The notes under the pieces: generated by a model | Seen by the model: only the letters and a program-made list of their open reading frames with translations | Database searches by the model: none | What the model was told of the DNA's origin: nothing | Origin: Bordetella genomosp. 9 | GTDB taxonomy: Bacteria; Pseudomonadota; Gammaproteobacteria; Burkholderiales; Burkholderiaceae_B | Direction of reading: 5' to 3' | DNA length: 64,000 nt | Assembly: GCF_002119725.1 (NCBI RefSeq) | Contig: NZ_CP021109.1 | Location: forward strand, 3,348,001-3,412,000 | Program-made: the position numbers and the translations under genes | Shown: positions 1 through 8,758 of the stretch, one piece after another | Layout of the letters: the number at the start of each line of letters is the position of its first letter | Numbering within the stretch: position 1 is the first letter of the stretch

Positions 1-802
1 GCGCACAGCCTATCTGTTCATGATGTTCATGTTCCTGGCCCTGGTGTTCTCGCTCAATCGAAGCCAGTACCTGCAGCTGGCGCTGACGGTGACCATCGCC
101 GTGCTGCTGGGTGCGCGCGTGGGCGCGTTGCGCAAGGCCACGCTGCTCTTCGCGCCGGCCATCATCGCCGGACTGCTCGTGTTCTATGCCATCGGCTACC
201 TGGACGTCCTGGCGCAACGCGTGCTCACGGTGGAAACCCTGGACGAGGACTCCAGCTACGGCGCACGCGTGCAGGAATACGAAGGGCAGATGAAGCTGTG
301 GCGGGAAAAGCCGATGTTCGGACACGGGGCCGGCTTCCGCAGCTGGGTGATGGGCGAGGAAGGGTTCGAACTGAGCACCTTCGCGCACAACTCCTGGGCT
401 TTCTACCTGATGAAGTTCGGCATCGTCGGGACGGCGATCATCATGGGTCCGTGCCTGCTGCTGATGCTCATGGCCCTGGGGCGCCGCTACGGCGACCCGG
501 CCCTGGAGATGCACCGCCGCTATCTGATTGCCGGCGCCCCGATCTACATCCTGATCGACTCGATGTCGGGCGGCCTGGCCTATGCGCCCAAGACGGCGCT
601 GACCGGCTTTCTCCTGTGCTACTGCCTTTCCCTGCTACGCAACTATCGACCCATGCCTTCACCATATGCCACGCATGTGGGGCCGATCGCGCCGGTGCAA
701 CCTGTCGCACCCGCCTGGCCGCCCCGGCGCGACCCGCGCCCGACCGTTCCCGGGCCGACGCCCGGCAAACCCGCCTTTCCGAGGTTGCCGCACCATGGTT
801 GA
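1..802 (+). CDS. O-antigen ligase/polymerase-like membrane protein (5' end outside window)
   Basis: The reading frame is open from base 2, and the first Met codon at 20 lies inside a hydrophobic helix, so the true start is upstream of the window. The visible part has about five membrane segments and a periplasmic loop ending in FAHNSWAFYLMKFG. That His-Asn motif before a helix is typical of WaaL/Wzy-type polymerases and ligases, which join sugar repeat units in the periplasm. The C-terminal 45 residues are Pro/Arg-rich and probably cytoplasmic. The stop overlaps the next gene's start by 8 bases. The family is assigned from hydropathy and context; whether it acts as ligase or polymerase cannot be told from this fragment. 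Confidence 0.75.
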   Translation, partial: RTAYLFMMFMFLALVFSLNRSQYLQLALTVTIAVLLGARVGALRKATLLFAPAIIAGLLVFYAIGYLDVLAQRVLTVETLDEDSSYGARVQEYEGQMKLWREKPMFGHGAGFRSWVMGEEGFELSTFAHNSWAFYLMKFGIVGTAIIMGPCLLLMLMALGRRYGDPALEMHRRYLIAGAPIYILIDSMSGGLAYAPKTALTGFLLCYCLSLLRNYRPMPSPYATHVGPIAPVQPVAPAWPPRRDPRPTVPGPTPGKPAFPRLPHHG

Positions 803-1949
803 TATTCTGTTCGTCGTCCCCGATCTCCACCGCGGCGGCGTAGGCCGGTGCGTGTACTTCATGCTCGAGGAGCTGCCGCGGCACGGCCTGACGACGTCGC
901 TGTTCTGCATGCGCGAAATCGAGCACGAGTTCGCGCCCACCAAGGCCCGGGTGACGCGCGGCATTGCCCGCAAGATGGGCAACCGCGCCATGCAGCTCGC
1001 CGCGCCCTGGGGGCTGATCCGGCTGCTGGCGACCATCCGCCGCGAAAAACCGGCGGTGGTGTGCTCGCATGGCTTGTTCTGCAACATTCTGGTGGCCGGG
1101 GCGCGCCTGCTCAGCCCCGGCAGCTTCCGTTCCGTGGCGTTCGAACACAACAGCCCCTCGGCGCATTACCGCGCCACCAGCCTGGGCGGCCTGAAGCGGC
1201 TGATGCTGCGCCTGTGCTACGGCGCCCACGACGACGTCGTGGGCGTCTCGCGGGGCGTCGTCCGGGACCTGGTGGCGATGGTGCCGGCATTGCGCGACAA
1301 GTGCCGGCACATCTACAACGGCATCCCGCTGGACGACGTGCGGACGCAAGCCAGCGCAGCCACCCCCATCGTGGCGCGCCCGGGCAAGATCCACGTCGTC
1401 TCCGTCGGGCGGCTGGTGCCCAACAAGGGATTCAAAACGCTGATCGAGGCCGCGCACCTGCTGAACGACCCCGACATCGTGTTCACGATCATCGGCGAAG
1501 GACCTCAGCGCCAGGAACTGGAAGCCATGATCGCGCAGCGGCAGCCGGCCTCGACGGTGCGGCTGGCCGGCCACGTGGACAACCCGTTTCCGCTGCTGGC
1601 CGACGCGGACATCTTCGTATCGGTGTCCGAGCGCGAGAGCTTCGGCATCGTCCTGGTGGAGGCGCTCTGCCTGGGCGTGCCCGTCGTGGCGACCGACTGT
1701 CCCTCGGGTCCGGCCGAAATCCTGGAGGACGGCAAGTTCGGCGAGCTGGTGCCCGTGGGCGACGCGGCCGCGGTGGCCGAAGCCATCCGGTCCCTGGTCC
1801 GGGACGCCGCGCGGCGCGAGCACCTGTCCGACCTGGGCCCGCAACGCGCCGAGGACTTCTCCCTGGAACGCCACTGCCGCAACGTCGCCGATCTCTTCCA
1901 GCCGTTGCTGCGCAAGCATGCGCTGGACCGCGTAGGAGCACGCACATGA
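795..1949 (+). CDS. Family 4 glycosyltransferase
   Basis: A 384-residue retaining glycosyltransferase of the GT-B fold, expected to act on a lipid-linked polysaccharide intermediate at the cytoplasmic face of the membrane. The N-terminus reads VVPDLHRGGVGR, a GT4 acceptor-domain start. The C-terminal donor domain has GRLVPNKGFKTLIEA and the EX7E motif ESFGIVLVE, followed by the usual PSGPAEILEDG loop. The ATG at 795 was chosen because it starts exactly at the conserved beta-strand; in-frame upstream sequence looks non-coding. It overlaps the preceding gene, and its stop overlaps the next gene's ATG as ATGA, so the genes are translationally coupled. The sugar specificity is not readable. Confidence 0.9.
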   Translation: MVDILFVVPDLHRGGVGRCVYFMLEELPRHGLTTSLFCMREIEHEFAPTKARVTRGIARKMGNRAMQLAAPWGLIRLLATIRREKPAVVCSHGLFCNILVAGARLLSPGSFRSVAFEHNSPSAHYRATSLGGLKRLMLRLCYGAHDDVVGVSRGVVRDLVAMVPALRDKCRHIYNGIPLDDVRTQASAATPIVARPGKIHVVSVGRLVPNKGFKTLIEAAHLLNDPDIVFTIIGEGPQRQELEAMIAQRQPASTVRLAGHVDNPFPLLADADIFVSVSERESFGIVLVEALCLGVPVVATDCPSGPAEILEDGKFGELVPVGDAAAVAEAIRSLVRDAARREHLSDLGPQRAEDFSLERHCRNVADLFQPLLRKHALDRVGART

Positions 1950-2833
1950 ACCGCATCCCGGTTTCCGTCATCGTCATGACGAAGAACGAAGAGCGCAACA
2001 TCGAAAAATGCCTGCGCGCCCTGGCCGACTTCGACGAGGTATTCGTGGTCGACTCCGCCAGCACGGACCGGACCGTCGAAATGGCCTCCCGGCTGGGGGC
2101 GCGTGTGGTGCCCTTCCAGTGGAACGGCAGGTACCCCAAGAAAAAACAATGGTGCCTGGAGAACCTGCCCTTCAGTCACGACGTGGTGCTGTACGTGGAC
2201 GCCGACGAGGTGATGACGCCGGAGCTGGCGCGCGAGATCGGCGACTGCCTGCCGCGCTTCAGCCAGGGCGCCGGGGGGGCCTTCGTCGGCTTCGACTATG
2301 TGTTCTGCGGCCGGCGGTTGAATCACGGGCATCGCGTGTACAAGCTGGTGCTGCTGGCCCGCGACCGCGCCCGTTTTCTCGACTACAACGATCTGGACGT
2401 CGCCAACATGTGGGAGGTCGAAGGCCACTACCAGCCGCAGGTGGACGGGCAGCTCTTCCTGCTCAGGAACCGCATGGCGCACCACGACCACGACGGGCTT
2501 TACCACTATTTCGACAAGCACAACCGCTATTCCGACTGGGAAGCCAGCCTGCGGGTCAAGGGCCTGCTCAACGATCCGCGCGAGGCCAACATCGGCCTGC
2601 GCGGCGCCATGAAGCGCATGTTCAATGCCATGCCCTTCAAGGCGCCGGCGGCGTTCCTGCATTGCTACGTGCTGCGCCTGGGCTTCCTGGACGGCAAGGT
2701 GGGACTGGACTATGCCGTGGCGCGCGCGATGTACTACTGGCAGATCGGCTTGAAGTCGCGGGAACTGAAAGCCGCGATGGCCGCTGCCACCCCGGGCGGC
2801 GGCACTGAGCCCGTGCGCGACGGGACCCATTGA
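1946..2833 (+). CDS. Family 2 glycosyltransferase, WaaE/KdtX-like
   Basis: A 295-residue GT-A fold inverting glycosyltransferase. It opens with the family 2 signature VSVIVMTKNEERNIEKCL, continues with FVVDSASTDRT, and has the metal-binding D-x-D as VDADE near residue 91. The C-terminal half contains HHDHDGLYHYFDKHNRYS, a stretch typical of the WaaE/KdtX subgroup that modifies lipopolysaccharide core or capsule sugars. The start ATG at 1946 forms ATGA with the previous stop and has TAGGAG upstream. Within this cluster it probably adds one sugar of the repeat unit. The donor and acceptor are unknown. Confidence 0.88.
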   Translation: MNRIPVSVIVMTKNEERNIEKCLRALADFDEVFVVDSASTDRTVEMASRLGARVVPFQWNGRYPKKKQWCLENLPFSHDVVLYVDADEVMTPELAREIGDCLPRFSQGAGGAFVGFDYVFCGRRLNHGHRVYKLVLLARDRARFLDYNDLDVANMWEVEGHYQPQVDGQLFLLRNRMAHHDHDGLYHYFDKHNRYSDWEASLRVKGLLNDPREANIGLRGAMKRMFNAMPFKAPAAFLHCYVLRLGFLDGKVGLDYAVARAMYYWQIGLKSRELKAAMAAATPGGGTEPVRDGTH

Positions 2834-2844
2834 GGACGAGTGCC

Positions 2845-3405
2845 ATGGACACTTTTCAGCGGCTCAACCAGTTCCAGATGCCGGCCGGTTTCCGAGGCCG
2901 CAATGCCCTTTACGTGCAGCTGTGGTGGATGGTGCAGAGCACGGCGTTCCGGTACTCGCCACAGTTCGCCTACGGCTTCAGGCGCTTCCTGCTGCGTCTG
3001 TTCGGGGCCAAGGTGGGGTGCAAGGTGCTGGTGCGCGCCAGTGCGCGCATCACGTACCCATGGAAGGTCAGCATCGGGGACTACTCCTGGGTGGGCGATG
3101 ACGTGGTGCTCTACAGCCTTGCGGACATCCGTATCGGCCATCACGCGGTGGTCTCGCAGCGCAGCTACCTGTGCGCCGGCGATCACGACGCCGCCCTGCC
3201 GGAGTTCCCGATCCGCGGCCGCCCCATCGTGATCGAGGACGGCGCCTGGATCGCCACCGACGTCTTCATCGCGCCCGGCGTCACCATCCACCAGAACGCC
3301 GTCGTCGGCGCACGCAGCTCGGTGTTCAAGGACATGCCGCCGAACATGGTATGCCACGGCACGCCCTGCCGGCCGGTGCGGCCACGCGTGCGGACGGGCG
3401 TATGA
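2845..3405 (+). CDS. WcaF-like hexapeptide-repeat acetyltransferase
   Basis: A 186-residue left-handed beta-helix acetyltransferase that probably O-acetylates a sugar of the exopolysaccharide using acetyl-CoA. Residues about 60-170 show hexapeptide repeats such as VSIGDYSWVG, IRIGHHAVVS and VFIAPGVTI. The candidate catalytic His is in the loop CAGDHDAALPEF. The N-terminus (RGRNALYVQLWWMVQSTAF) matches the WcaF subgroup. ATG 2845 is preferred over an in-frame TTG at 2830 because GAGGACGAG precedes it at good spacing. It sits between two glycosyltransferases and ends in an ATGA overlap with the next gene. Confidence 0.88.
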   Translation: MDTFQRLNQFQMPAGFRGRNALYVQLWWMVQSTAFRYSPQFAYGFRRFLLRLFGAKVGCKVLVRASARITYPWKVSIGDYSWVGDDVVLYSLADIRIGHHAVVSQRSYLCAGDHDAALPEFPIRGRPIVIEDGAWIATDVFIAPGVTIHQNAVVGARSSVFKDMPPNMVCHGTPCRPVRPRVRTGV

Positions 3406-4649
3406 AGATCGTCGTCTACGGCATCAACTTCGCCCCCGAGCTGACCGGCACCGGCAAGTACACCGGCGAAATGGCGGCCTGGCTGGCCGCGCGCGGACAC
3501 CAGGTCACCGCCATCGCGGCGCCGCCCTATTACCCCCAATGGCGCGTCCACTCGGGCTATCGGGCCGGCCGTTACGCCAGGGAAACTTGGCAGGGCGTGA
3601 CGGTGCGCCGGGCGCCGTTGTGGGTGCCGGAGCGGCCGGGCGGAGCCAAACGGCTGTTGCACCTCGCCACCTTCGCGCTATCGAGCTTGCCGCTGCTGAT
3701 CGCCAGCGCGGCGCGCCGCCCGGACGTCATCATCGTGGTCGAGCCGCCGCTGTTCTGCGCGCCTGCGGCGGTCGCGCTGGCGCGGCTGTGCGGGGCGCGC
3801 GCATGGCTGCACATCCAGGACTACGAAGTCGATGCCGCCTTCGAGCTGGGCCTGCTCAAAGGGAAAGGCCTGCGCCGAGCGGTCGGCGCGATGGAGCGCT
3901 GGCTGATGCGCCGCTTCGACCGCGTCTCCACGATCTCATCGCGCATGCTGGCCCGCGCGCGGGACAAGGGGGTCGATGAAACGAGGCTCATCCTGCTGCC
4001 CAACTGGATCGACGTGGCGGGCGCCCGCGCCGGCCGCACCGCGGCCGACTATCGCGCGGAACTGGGCATACCGCCCGACGCCATCGTGGCCATGTACTCG
4101 GGCAATATGAACCGCAAGCAGGGGCTGGAGACGCTTGCGGAGGTGGCGCGGCTGCTTGCCCGCCGCCGGGACATCCATTTCGTGTACTGCGGCGACGGTC
4201 CGCAGCGCGCGGAACTCGTGAACCGCTGCGCGGACCTTCACAACGTCCATTTCCTGCCCCTGCAGCCCGCGGAACGGCTGCCGGCGTTGCTGGCCGCGGC
4301 CGATATCCATTTGCTTCCTCAGCGCGCGGGCGCGGCCGACCTGGTCATGCCTTCCAAGCTCACCGGGATGCTCGCCAGCGGCAAGCCGGTGATCTGCGGC
4401 GCTGCGCCGGGCACCGAGCTGGCCGCCGTGGTTTCCCAGTGCGGGCGCGTCGTTGCGCCGGAAAACGCCCGTGCAATGGCGCGGGCCCTGCTGCGCCTGG
4501 CCCAGTCTCCGGCGCTGCGCCGCACGCTGGGCGACGCCGCTTTGCGCTATGCGCAGACCCAGCTCGATACCGAAATGGTCCTGGACCGCTTCGAACGCCA
4601 GCTTATCGCGCTGTGCGCCCCCGGCGCCGCGCTGCACGGCACGCCCTGA
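3402..4649 (+). CDS. WcaI-like glycosyltransferase
   Basis: A 415-residue GT-B glycosyltransferase of the colanic-acid WcaI type, expected to transfer a sugar (fucose in the E. coli homologue) during repeat-unit assembly. The N-terminus VVYGINFAPELTGTGKYTGEMA and the following APPYYPQW are hallmarks of this subgroup. The donor domain carries MYSGNMNRKQGLETLAE, YCGDGPQR and LVMPSKLTGMLASGKPVI. Hydrophobic residues about 85-105 may dock it to the membrane. The start overlaps the preceding stop as ATGA. It is the last visible gene of the plus-strand polysaccharide operon. I saw no clear terminator in the 102 bases before the convergent regulator gene. Confidence 0.88.
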   Translation: MKIVVYGINFAPELTGTGKYTGEMAAWLAARGHQVTAIAAPPYYPQWRVHSGYRAGRYARETWQGVTVRRAPLWVPERPGGAKRLLHLATFALSSLPLLIASAARRPDVIIVVEPPLFCAPAAVALARLCGARAWLHIQDYEVDAAFELGLLKGKGLRRAVGAMERWLMRRFDRVSTISSRMLARARDKGVDETRLILLPNWIDVAGARAGRTAADYRAELGIPPDAIVAMYSGNMNRKQGLETLAEVARLLARRRDIHFVYCGDGPQRAELVNRCADLHNVHFLPLQPAERLPALLAAADIHLLPQRAGAADLVMPSKLTGMLASGKPVICGAAPGTELAAVVSQCGRVVAPENARAMARALLRLAQSPALRRTLGDAALRYAQTQLDTEMVLDRFERQLIALCAPGAALHGTP

Positions 4650-4751
4650 AGGGCTGCGCCGAAGCGTGAGCTTACCCGCCCCGCGGGCATGATCACGCGC
4701 CGCCCCGCGGCGGTGGAAGACCCGCCAGCCCCACCACCGGCGGCCGCGCCA

Positions 4752-5414
4752 TCAACCGGGGGGCTCTTCCCCGCGCTCATCCTTCAGCAAGCCTTCCTGC
4801 ACGGCGATGTAGGCTGCCTCGGCCTGGTTGCGCGCGTTGAGCTTCCAGTACAGCGTGCGTGCATGGCTTTTCACCGTCGCCACGGATATACCGATCTCAC
4901 GGCTGATTTCGCGCATGGTGCGGCCCTTGGCCAGCAGCCGCAGGATCTCTTCCTGGCGCGGCGTCAGCATGCGTATGGCCGCGTGGCCGCGTCCCGGCAT
5001 ATGCGGCGCCGACTGCGTCGCTTCCACGATCGTGCGTGGAAAACACTGCCCGCCTGCGAGCACCAGGTGCACGGCCGCGGTAATCGCTTCCGGCGTGGAC
5101 GATTTCGGCAGCAGGCCGCAGACGCCGCCGCGCGCCGATTCCATCAGGAAGCGGGGATCCAGCGCGTCATGCAGCACCAGGGTATGGCGCGGCTGGAGCA
5201 GGGACATGGAAGTGGAGAGCATGTGCAGGTCGTTGTCCGTCATGCCGGTGATGCCGAGGACCAGCAGCTCTACCGGCCGCGCAAGAGACAACGACATCTC
5301 GTTCAACTTCTGCGGCGCCATCGCCATGACGCTTTCTGGACTGCGTGCCGTTTCCAGGATGTGCTGGATGGCGATGCGCAGAATGGCGTATTCCTCGATC
5401 AGGACGGTAGTCAT
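4752..5414 (-). CDS. LuxR-type regulator with degenerate receiver domain
   Basis: A 220-residue DNA-binding regulator with a receiver-like N-terminus and a LuxR/NarL helix-turn-helix at about 148-210 (LTPRQEEILRLLAKGRTMREIS, then VATVKSHARTLYWKLN). In the receiver the acidic pair is kept as EE in VLIEEYAILR and the late Lys as LLPKSS. The phosphate-accepting Asp is absent: the strand reads VELLVLGITG where VVLLDLSMPG is usual. It is therefore likely controlled by something other than phosphorylation. It is convergent with the polysaccharide operon and similar to the neighbour at 5656-6438, suggesting duplication. Control of the polysaccharide genes is inferred from position only. Confidence 0.85.
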   Translation of the reverse strand: MTTVLIEEYAILRIAIQHILETARSPESVMAMAPQKLNEMSLSLARPVELLVLGITGMTDNDLHMLSTSMSLLQPRHTLVLHDALDPRFLMESARGGVCGLLPKSSTPEAITAAVHLVLAGGQCFPRTIVEATQSAPHMPGRGHAAIRMLTPRQEEILRLLAKGRTMREISREIGISVATVKSHARTLYWKLNARNQAEAAYIAVQEGLLKDERGEEPPG

Positions 5415-5586
5415 TCGCCGGGAGCCTCTTCACGATGTGCGGAGCGTCCCGGCAACTCACACGGGATCGGATCGATCACGGCTCGCTCGGGAACGGCCTG
5501 TGGCATCGTAGCAGCGGCGCGTCCCTGTGACTCTCCGTCGTGCGGATGACGGCCGACGTATGGTGCCGCGAACGTCGAAAACCCAA

Positions 5587-5627
5587 TGAAAAAAGCAAGC
5601 CGCGACGACGTCGACAGGCTTGCTTTT
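5587..5627 (-). terminator. Rho-independent terminator after LuxR-type gene
   Basis: Perfect 11-base arms AAAAGCAAGCC (5591-5601) and GGCTTGCTTTT (5617-5627) enclose a 15-base loop. On the minus strand the stem is followed by a U-rich tract. It lies 29 bases past the stop of the regulator gene at 5656-6438. Confidence 0.75.
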
Positions 5628-5655
5628 CCATGAACCCGCGTGGGTCCTCGCGTCG

Positions 5656-6438
5656 CTAGATCCGGTTGCGCTCGTAGTTGGATCCGTTCGCGCCTCCTGC
5701 ATCCCAATCGAGCGTCGCGCCGCGCTGCAAGGCCGTATATACCGCTTCGCCCTTGTTCTTTACCTGCAGCCGCTGATACAGCGTGCAGGCATGCGTCTTG
5801 GCCGTCGCAACCGAGATATTGAGCATGCGGCTGACCCTCTTGATGGGATAGCCGCGCGACAACAGCACGAGCACCTCATACTGCCGCGGAGTGATCTTCA
5901 GAAGCTGCGCCCCTGCCGTAATGGGCATCGCAGATTTCGGTGCGGGGGCGGTGCGATGATCGGCATCGCTGGCCGGGGCCATGGCGCTGGCGGCGGGCAT
6001 GTGGTGCACCGCCGGCGCAGGCGTCTCGGCGGTCGAGGCGGCCTGCGCCATCTGTCCGCTCGGGAAGCACTGGCCGCCGGCCATCACGAGCCTGATCGCG
6101 GCCTCCAGCACCTCGATCGAAGCCGTCTTCATGAGGCACCCGTGAATGCTCCCCTCCGGCAGACGGGACAACGCCTGCATCGGCATGTTGTCCACCAGCA
6201 GGAGGATGCGTTTGGGCGCGAGAACCCTGCGCACGTCGGCCAGAGCCTGCCAACCGGTTTCGGTTTCGATCGGCAGACCGAAAATCAGCAATTCGGCACC
6301 GCGGTTTTGTTCCGCCGCTTCATCCAGATTCGCCAGGTCCAGCCCGACGATTTCCCACACGCCTTCAACCTTGCCCAGAATTTGACGCAAGCCCAGCCTC
6401 AAGAGTGGATGAGCTTCGATCAAGACCATTTTCGACAT
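5656..6438 (-). CDS. Second LuxR-type regulator with degenerate receiver domain
   Basis: A 260-residue paralogue of the neighbouring regulator. The receiver-like domain begins MVLIEAHPLLRLGLRQIL, has only one residue of the acidic pair, and reads AELLIFGLPIE where the phosphorylated Asp should be. The late Lys is kept (GCLMKTAS). An Ala/Pro-rich linker of about 45 residues leads to a LuxR helix-turn-helix (ITPRQYEVLVLLSRGYPIKRVS, VATAKTHACTLYQRLQ). The start at 6438 is preferred over the in-frame ATG at 6450 because GGGGAAAG precedes it at good spacing. It is followed by a terminator, so it has its own transcript. Its target is unknown. Confidence 0.84.
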   Translation of the reverse strand: MSKMVLIEAHPLLRLGLRQILGKVEGVWEIVGLDLANLDEAAEQNRGAELLIFGLPIETETGWQALADVRRVLAPKRILLLVDNMPMQALSRLPEGSIHGCLMKTASIEVLEAAIRLVMAGGQCFPSGQMAQAASTAETPAPAVHHMPAASAMAPASDADHRTAPAPKSAMPITAGAQLLKITPRQYEVLVLLSRGYPIKRVSRMLNISVATAKTHACTLYQRLQVKNKGEAVYTALQRGATLDWDAGGANGSNYERNRI

Positions 6439-6982
6439 AGCTTTCCCCATAGGACATCATCAGATGCAACGAGAGTGCAGCAGTGAATGGTACGTAGCGC
6501 AAACACACGGCGGTTTAGTTTTCTTGTTCGGTGTGCCTGCCGACCGCATGGACGAGATGTTGGCGAAACCGACCGAAACTTGAGTAGTCATCGTTTGGAT
6601 GACGCACTCATGTTATGGGCAGGCTTTGGCAAAATCAAGCTTCTCCAATCGACATAAACCGACAGGAAGCGAAGTCATCCGTTAGTATCAATCAACGAAC
6701 CGCCGCCAGGCTTCCTGATTTTTTCCACATCAATAAACAGCCGCGCCGCGCTGGTTTAAAACCGGAACTAAACAGGTTTTGAATGGAGTCTACCTGCAAG
6801 CGTTTGCAAGCGATGCAGCACGAGTTGAGACGTCATGTTGAGCTCCTGTGGCTTTATTCATGCGGGTTTACAAGGGGGAGCGGCGGTACGCGGCTACTGC
6901 ATTGTGCGGACCGCCGCATTAATGCCGCTGGCGCGGAACGGCGTGCGCCAGAGCTACCTGCGGTAACGCTTGTCGGTATTTG
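6439..6982. other. Long AT-richer intergenic region
   Basis: A 544-base stretch with clearly lower G+C than its surroundings. It must hold the promoter of the LuxR-type gene that starts at 6438. An 80-codon plus-strand reading frame at 6783-7025 has no convincing ribosome site or recognisable protein, and runs into the next gene's 3' end, so I do not call it. No RNA gene or strong hairpin was recognised. Confidence 0.5.
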
Positions 6983-8611
6983 TTATTCCATAAATGCAAA
7001 GTCGAAGACCGTATGGCCGCCGTGATGATGCCAATGGTGCATCGACGCGAAAGGTTTGCGCAGGAAATTCGGATAGTGCACCGGCCCGTCCGCTTCCCGG
7101 TACGTCTGCGGCGTCAATACCTCGATACGGTTGAGCGATACGCCCTTGCCGTAATGGAGAAACCCCTGCGTCTGGGCGCAGCGGATCACGGTGCCTTCGG
7201 GCGTCATGATCATGCCGGCGTTGCGCGCCTTCACAGGGCTGTTGACGATGGGATTCAGCGCATGGGGCGTCCAGACCGTGGCGTCGGGGCGGTCCGCATG
7301 AAAAGCGAACAGCTCGTCGCAATGGCTCACCCCATCCGTGCGGTCGATATTGGTAAAGAGCCACCAACGCCCGCCGTAAGGGAAAACGATGGTATCGACC
7401 GCCGAAATGTTATTCATCAGGGTCGCGTGCAGCTCCCACTTGAGCGGAAATTCGCGGCATTTCCACAATTCTATGGTTCGGTTACCGCAGGTTTCCGGGA
7501 CCATATAGGTCCCGCCCTCGAACTCGAATATGAAGGGGAAACTGAGGTGGTATGGTAGATCCAGCACCACGCCCAGAAAGCGGAACGCCCCATCGATATA
7601 GGTGGCCACCGAAATCTTGCCCTTCCGCTCGCGGAAATAATAATCCTCGAAAAATATGTAGGGCTGGCCGTCGCGGGTGTAGACGAAGGGGTCCGCGAAG
7701 AAGCGCCCCTTGGGCGGCACCAGCACCGCGGCGTCGGAGGTGACCACCTCCTGCCGGCCGGTCGGGCACATGCCGATGCGCCAGCGGACATTGCGCTTCA
7801 TGGCACGGCGCAGCACCATGCTGGAAGCCAGCCACGCCTGCCGGGCCAGGTAGGCGGCGCCGTCCCATTGCGCCGGGCGCGGCCTGGTCATCGCGGTATG
7901 AATCTGCAGCGACGATGCGGGCTGGCGACGCCGTTCCGGCTGGGCCAGGGCTGACAGCATGTCGAACATCATCAGGTTGCCAAGGCTCAGCGCCCGCGCC
8001 CGGTTCTTCAGCCAGAACACTTCGGTGTTGAAGCTGCGCGAATCGAGCAGCTCGTCGGCCTGCTCGGTTGCCCCAAGGCGCCACAGCTTCACGGTGGTAT
8101 GGTCCGCGCGCTGGTAGACCTCCCAGAATCCCGCATGCTCGACATCGCGCTGGTCCTTGAGGTCCGAGTGCACCGGCATCCAGACGCCATGGGTGGGCAA
8201 CGACGCGAACTGGCCGCGTACCGCGGGCGCGCCCAGAACCAGGACGACGTCCAGCCGCAACGCCATGAGCGCCTGCAATTGATCCGGATCGGACGCCACC
8301 CGCCCGCCCGGTCCCGCCTGCACGTCCAGCTCGAACAGCGGCGTCTGCTCGGGAAGCGACGCCCGCAGGTCTCGCGGCTCCAGCTGGGCGCGATGCCGCG
8401 TTTCGAGCATCCGGCTCTCGAGCCTGGCGACGGTACCCAGCGGATCACGCGTCCACGGGAGCGCGCGGGTGCTGTCTGGCTCGTCGTCCCGGGCGACGAT
8501 CAGGGCCGCGACGTGAAAGTCATGCTCACGCGACAGCCACTTCGCAACTTCGTGAATCCACCCCGCCTGTTCCGTGGCATTCACGAGCAACGCAACGGTC
8601 TTCTTGTCCAT
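6983..8611 (-). CDS. Formyltransferase-like / glucosamine inositolphosphorylceramide transferase-like protein
   Basis: A 542-residue two-part protein. Residues 1-190 resemble a formyltransferase fold, with PTHGVWMPVHSDL and AGFWEVYQRADHTTVKLWRL in the region where that family binds its substrate. Residues about 270-542 resemble the beta-propeller-like domain named after plant glucosamine inositolphosphorylceramide transferase 1. Motifs there are GRFFADPFVYTRDGQPYIFFEDY, YHLSFPFIFEFEGGTYMVPET and NPIVNSPVKARNAG. Proteins of this type occur in bacterial polysaccharide clusters, fitting its place here. A purine-rich GGATAGGA precedes the start. The reaction is not established; sugar transfer or N-formylation of an amino sugar is inference. 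Confidence 0.75.
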   Translation of the reverse strand: MDKKTVALLVNATEQAGWIHEVAKWLSREHDFHVAALIVARDDEPDSTRALPWTRDPLGTVARLESRMLETRHRAQLEPRDLRASLPEQTPLFELDVQAGPGGRVASDPDQLQALMALRLDVVLVLGAPAVRGQFASLPTHGVWMPVHSDLKDQRDVEHAGFWEVYQRADHTTVKLWRLGATEQADELLDSRSFNTEVFWLKNRARALSLGNLMMFDMLSALAQPERRRQPASSLQIHTAMTRPRPAQWDGAAYLARQAWLASSMVLRRAMKRNVRWRIGMCPTGRQEVVTSDAAVLVPPKGRFFADPFVYTRDGQPYIFFEDYYFRERKGKISVATYIDGAFRFLGVVLDLPYHLSFPFIFEFEGGTYMVPETCGNRTIELWKCREFPLKWELHATLMNNISAVDTIVFPYGGRWWLFTNIDRTDGVSHCDELFAFHADRPDATVWTPHALNPIVNSPVKARNAGMIMTPEGTVIRCAQTQGFLHYGKGVSLNRIEVLTPQTYREADGPVHYPNFLRKPFASMHHWHHHGGHTVFDFAFME

Positions 8612-8758
8612 GTCCTATCCGTATCGAGCGTTCACGTCATACCTACTGACGGGGAGATAGTGCGCGCAGTAATGCGTGAGCTCCAGAATGCGTTCACCCT
8701 AGGACGGACGAGCGATCACCTCGTTGCGGATTTCTAGGTCGAAAGCACGGCCCTACAT

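Noticed and set aside
468..1919. 483-codon minus-strand frame
   Set aside because: Antisense to two polysaccharide genes with clear family motifs. The composition is a third-position shadow.
6783..7025. 80-codon plus-strand frame in the AT-richer gap
   Set aside because: No good ribosome site, no recognisable protein, and it overlaps the 3' end of the minus-strand gene.
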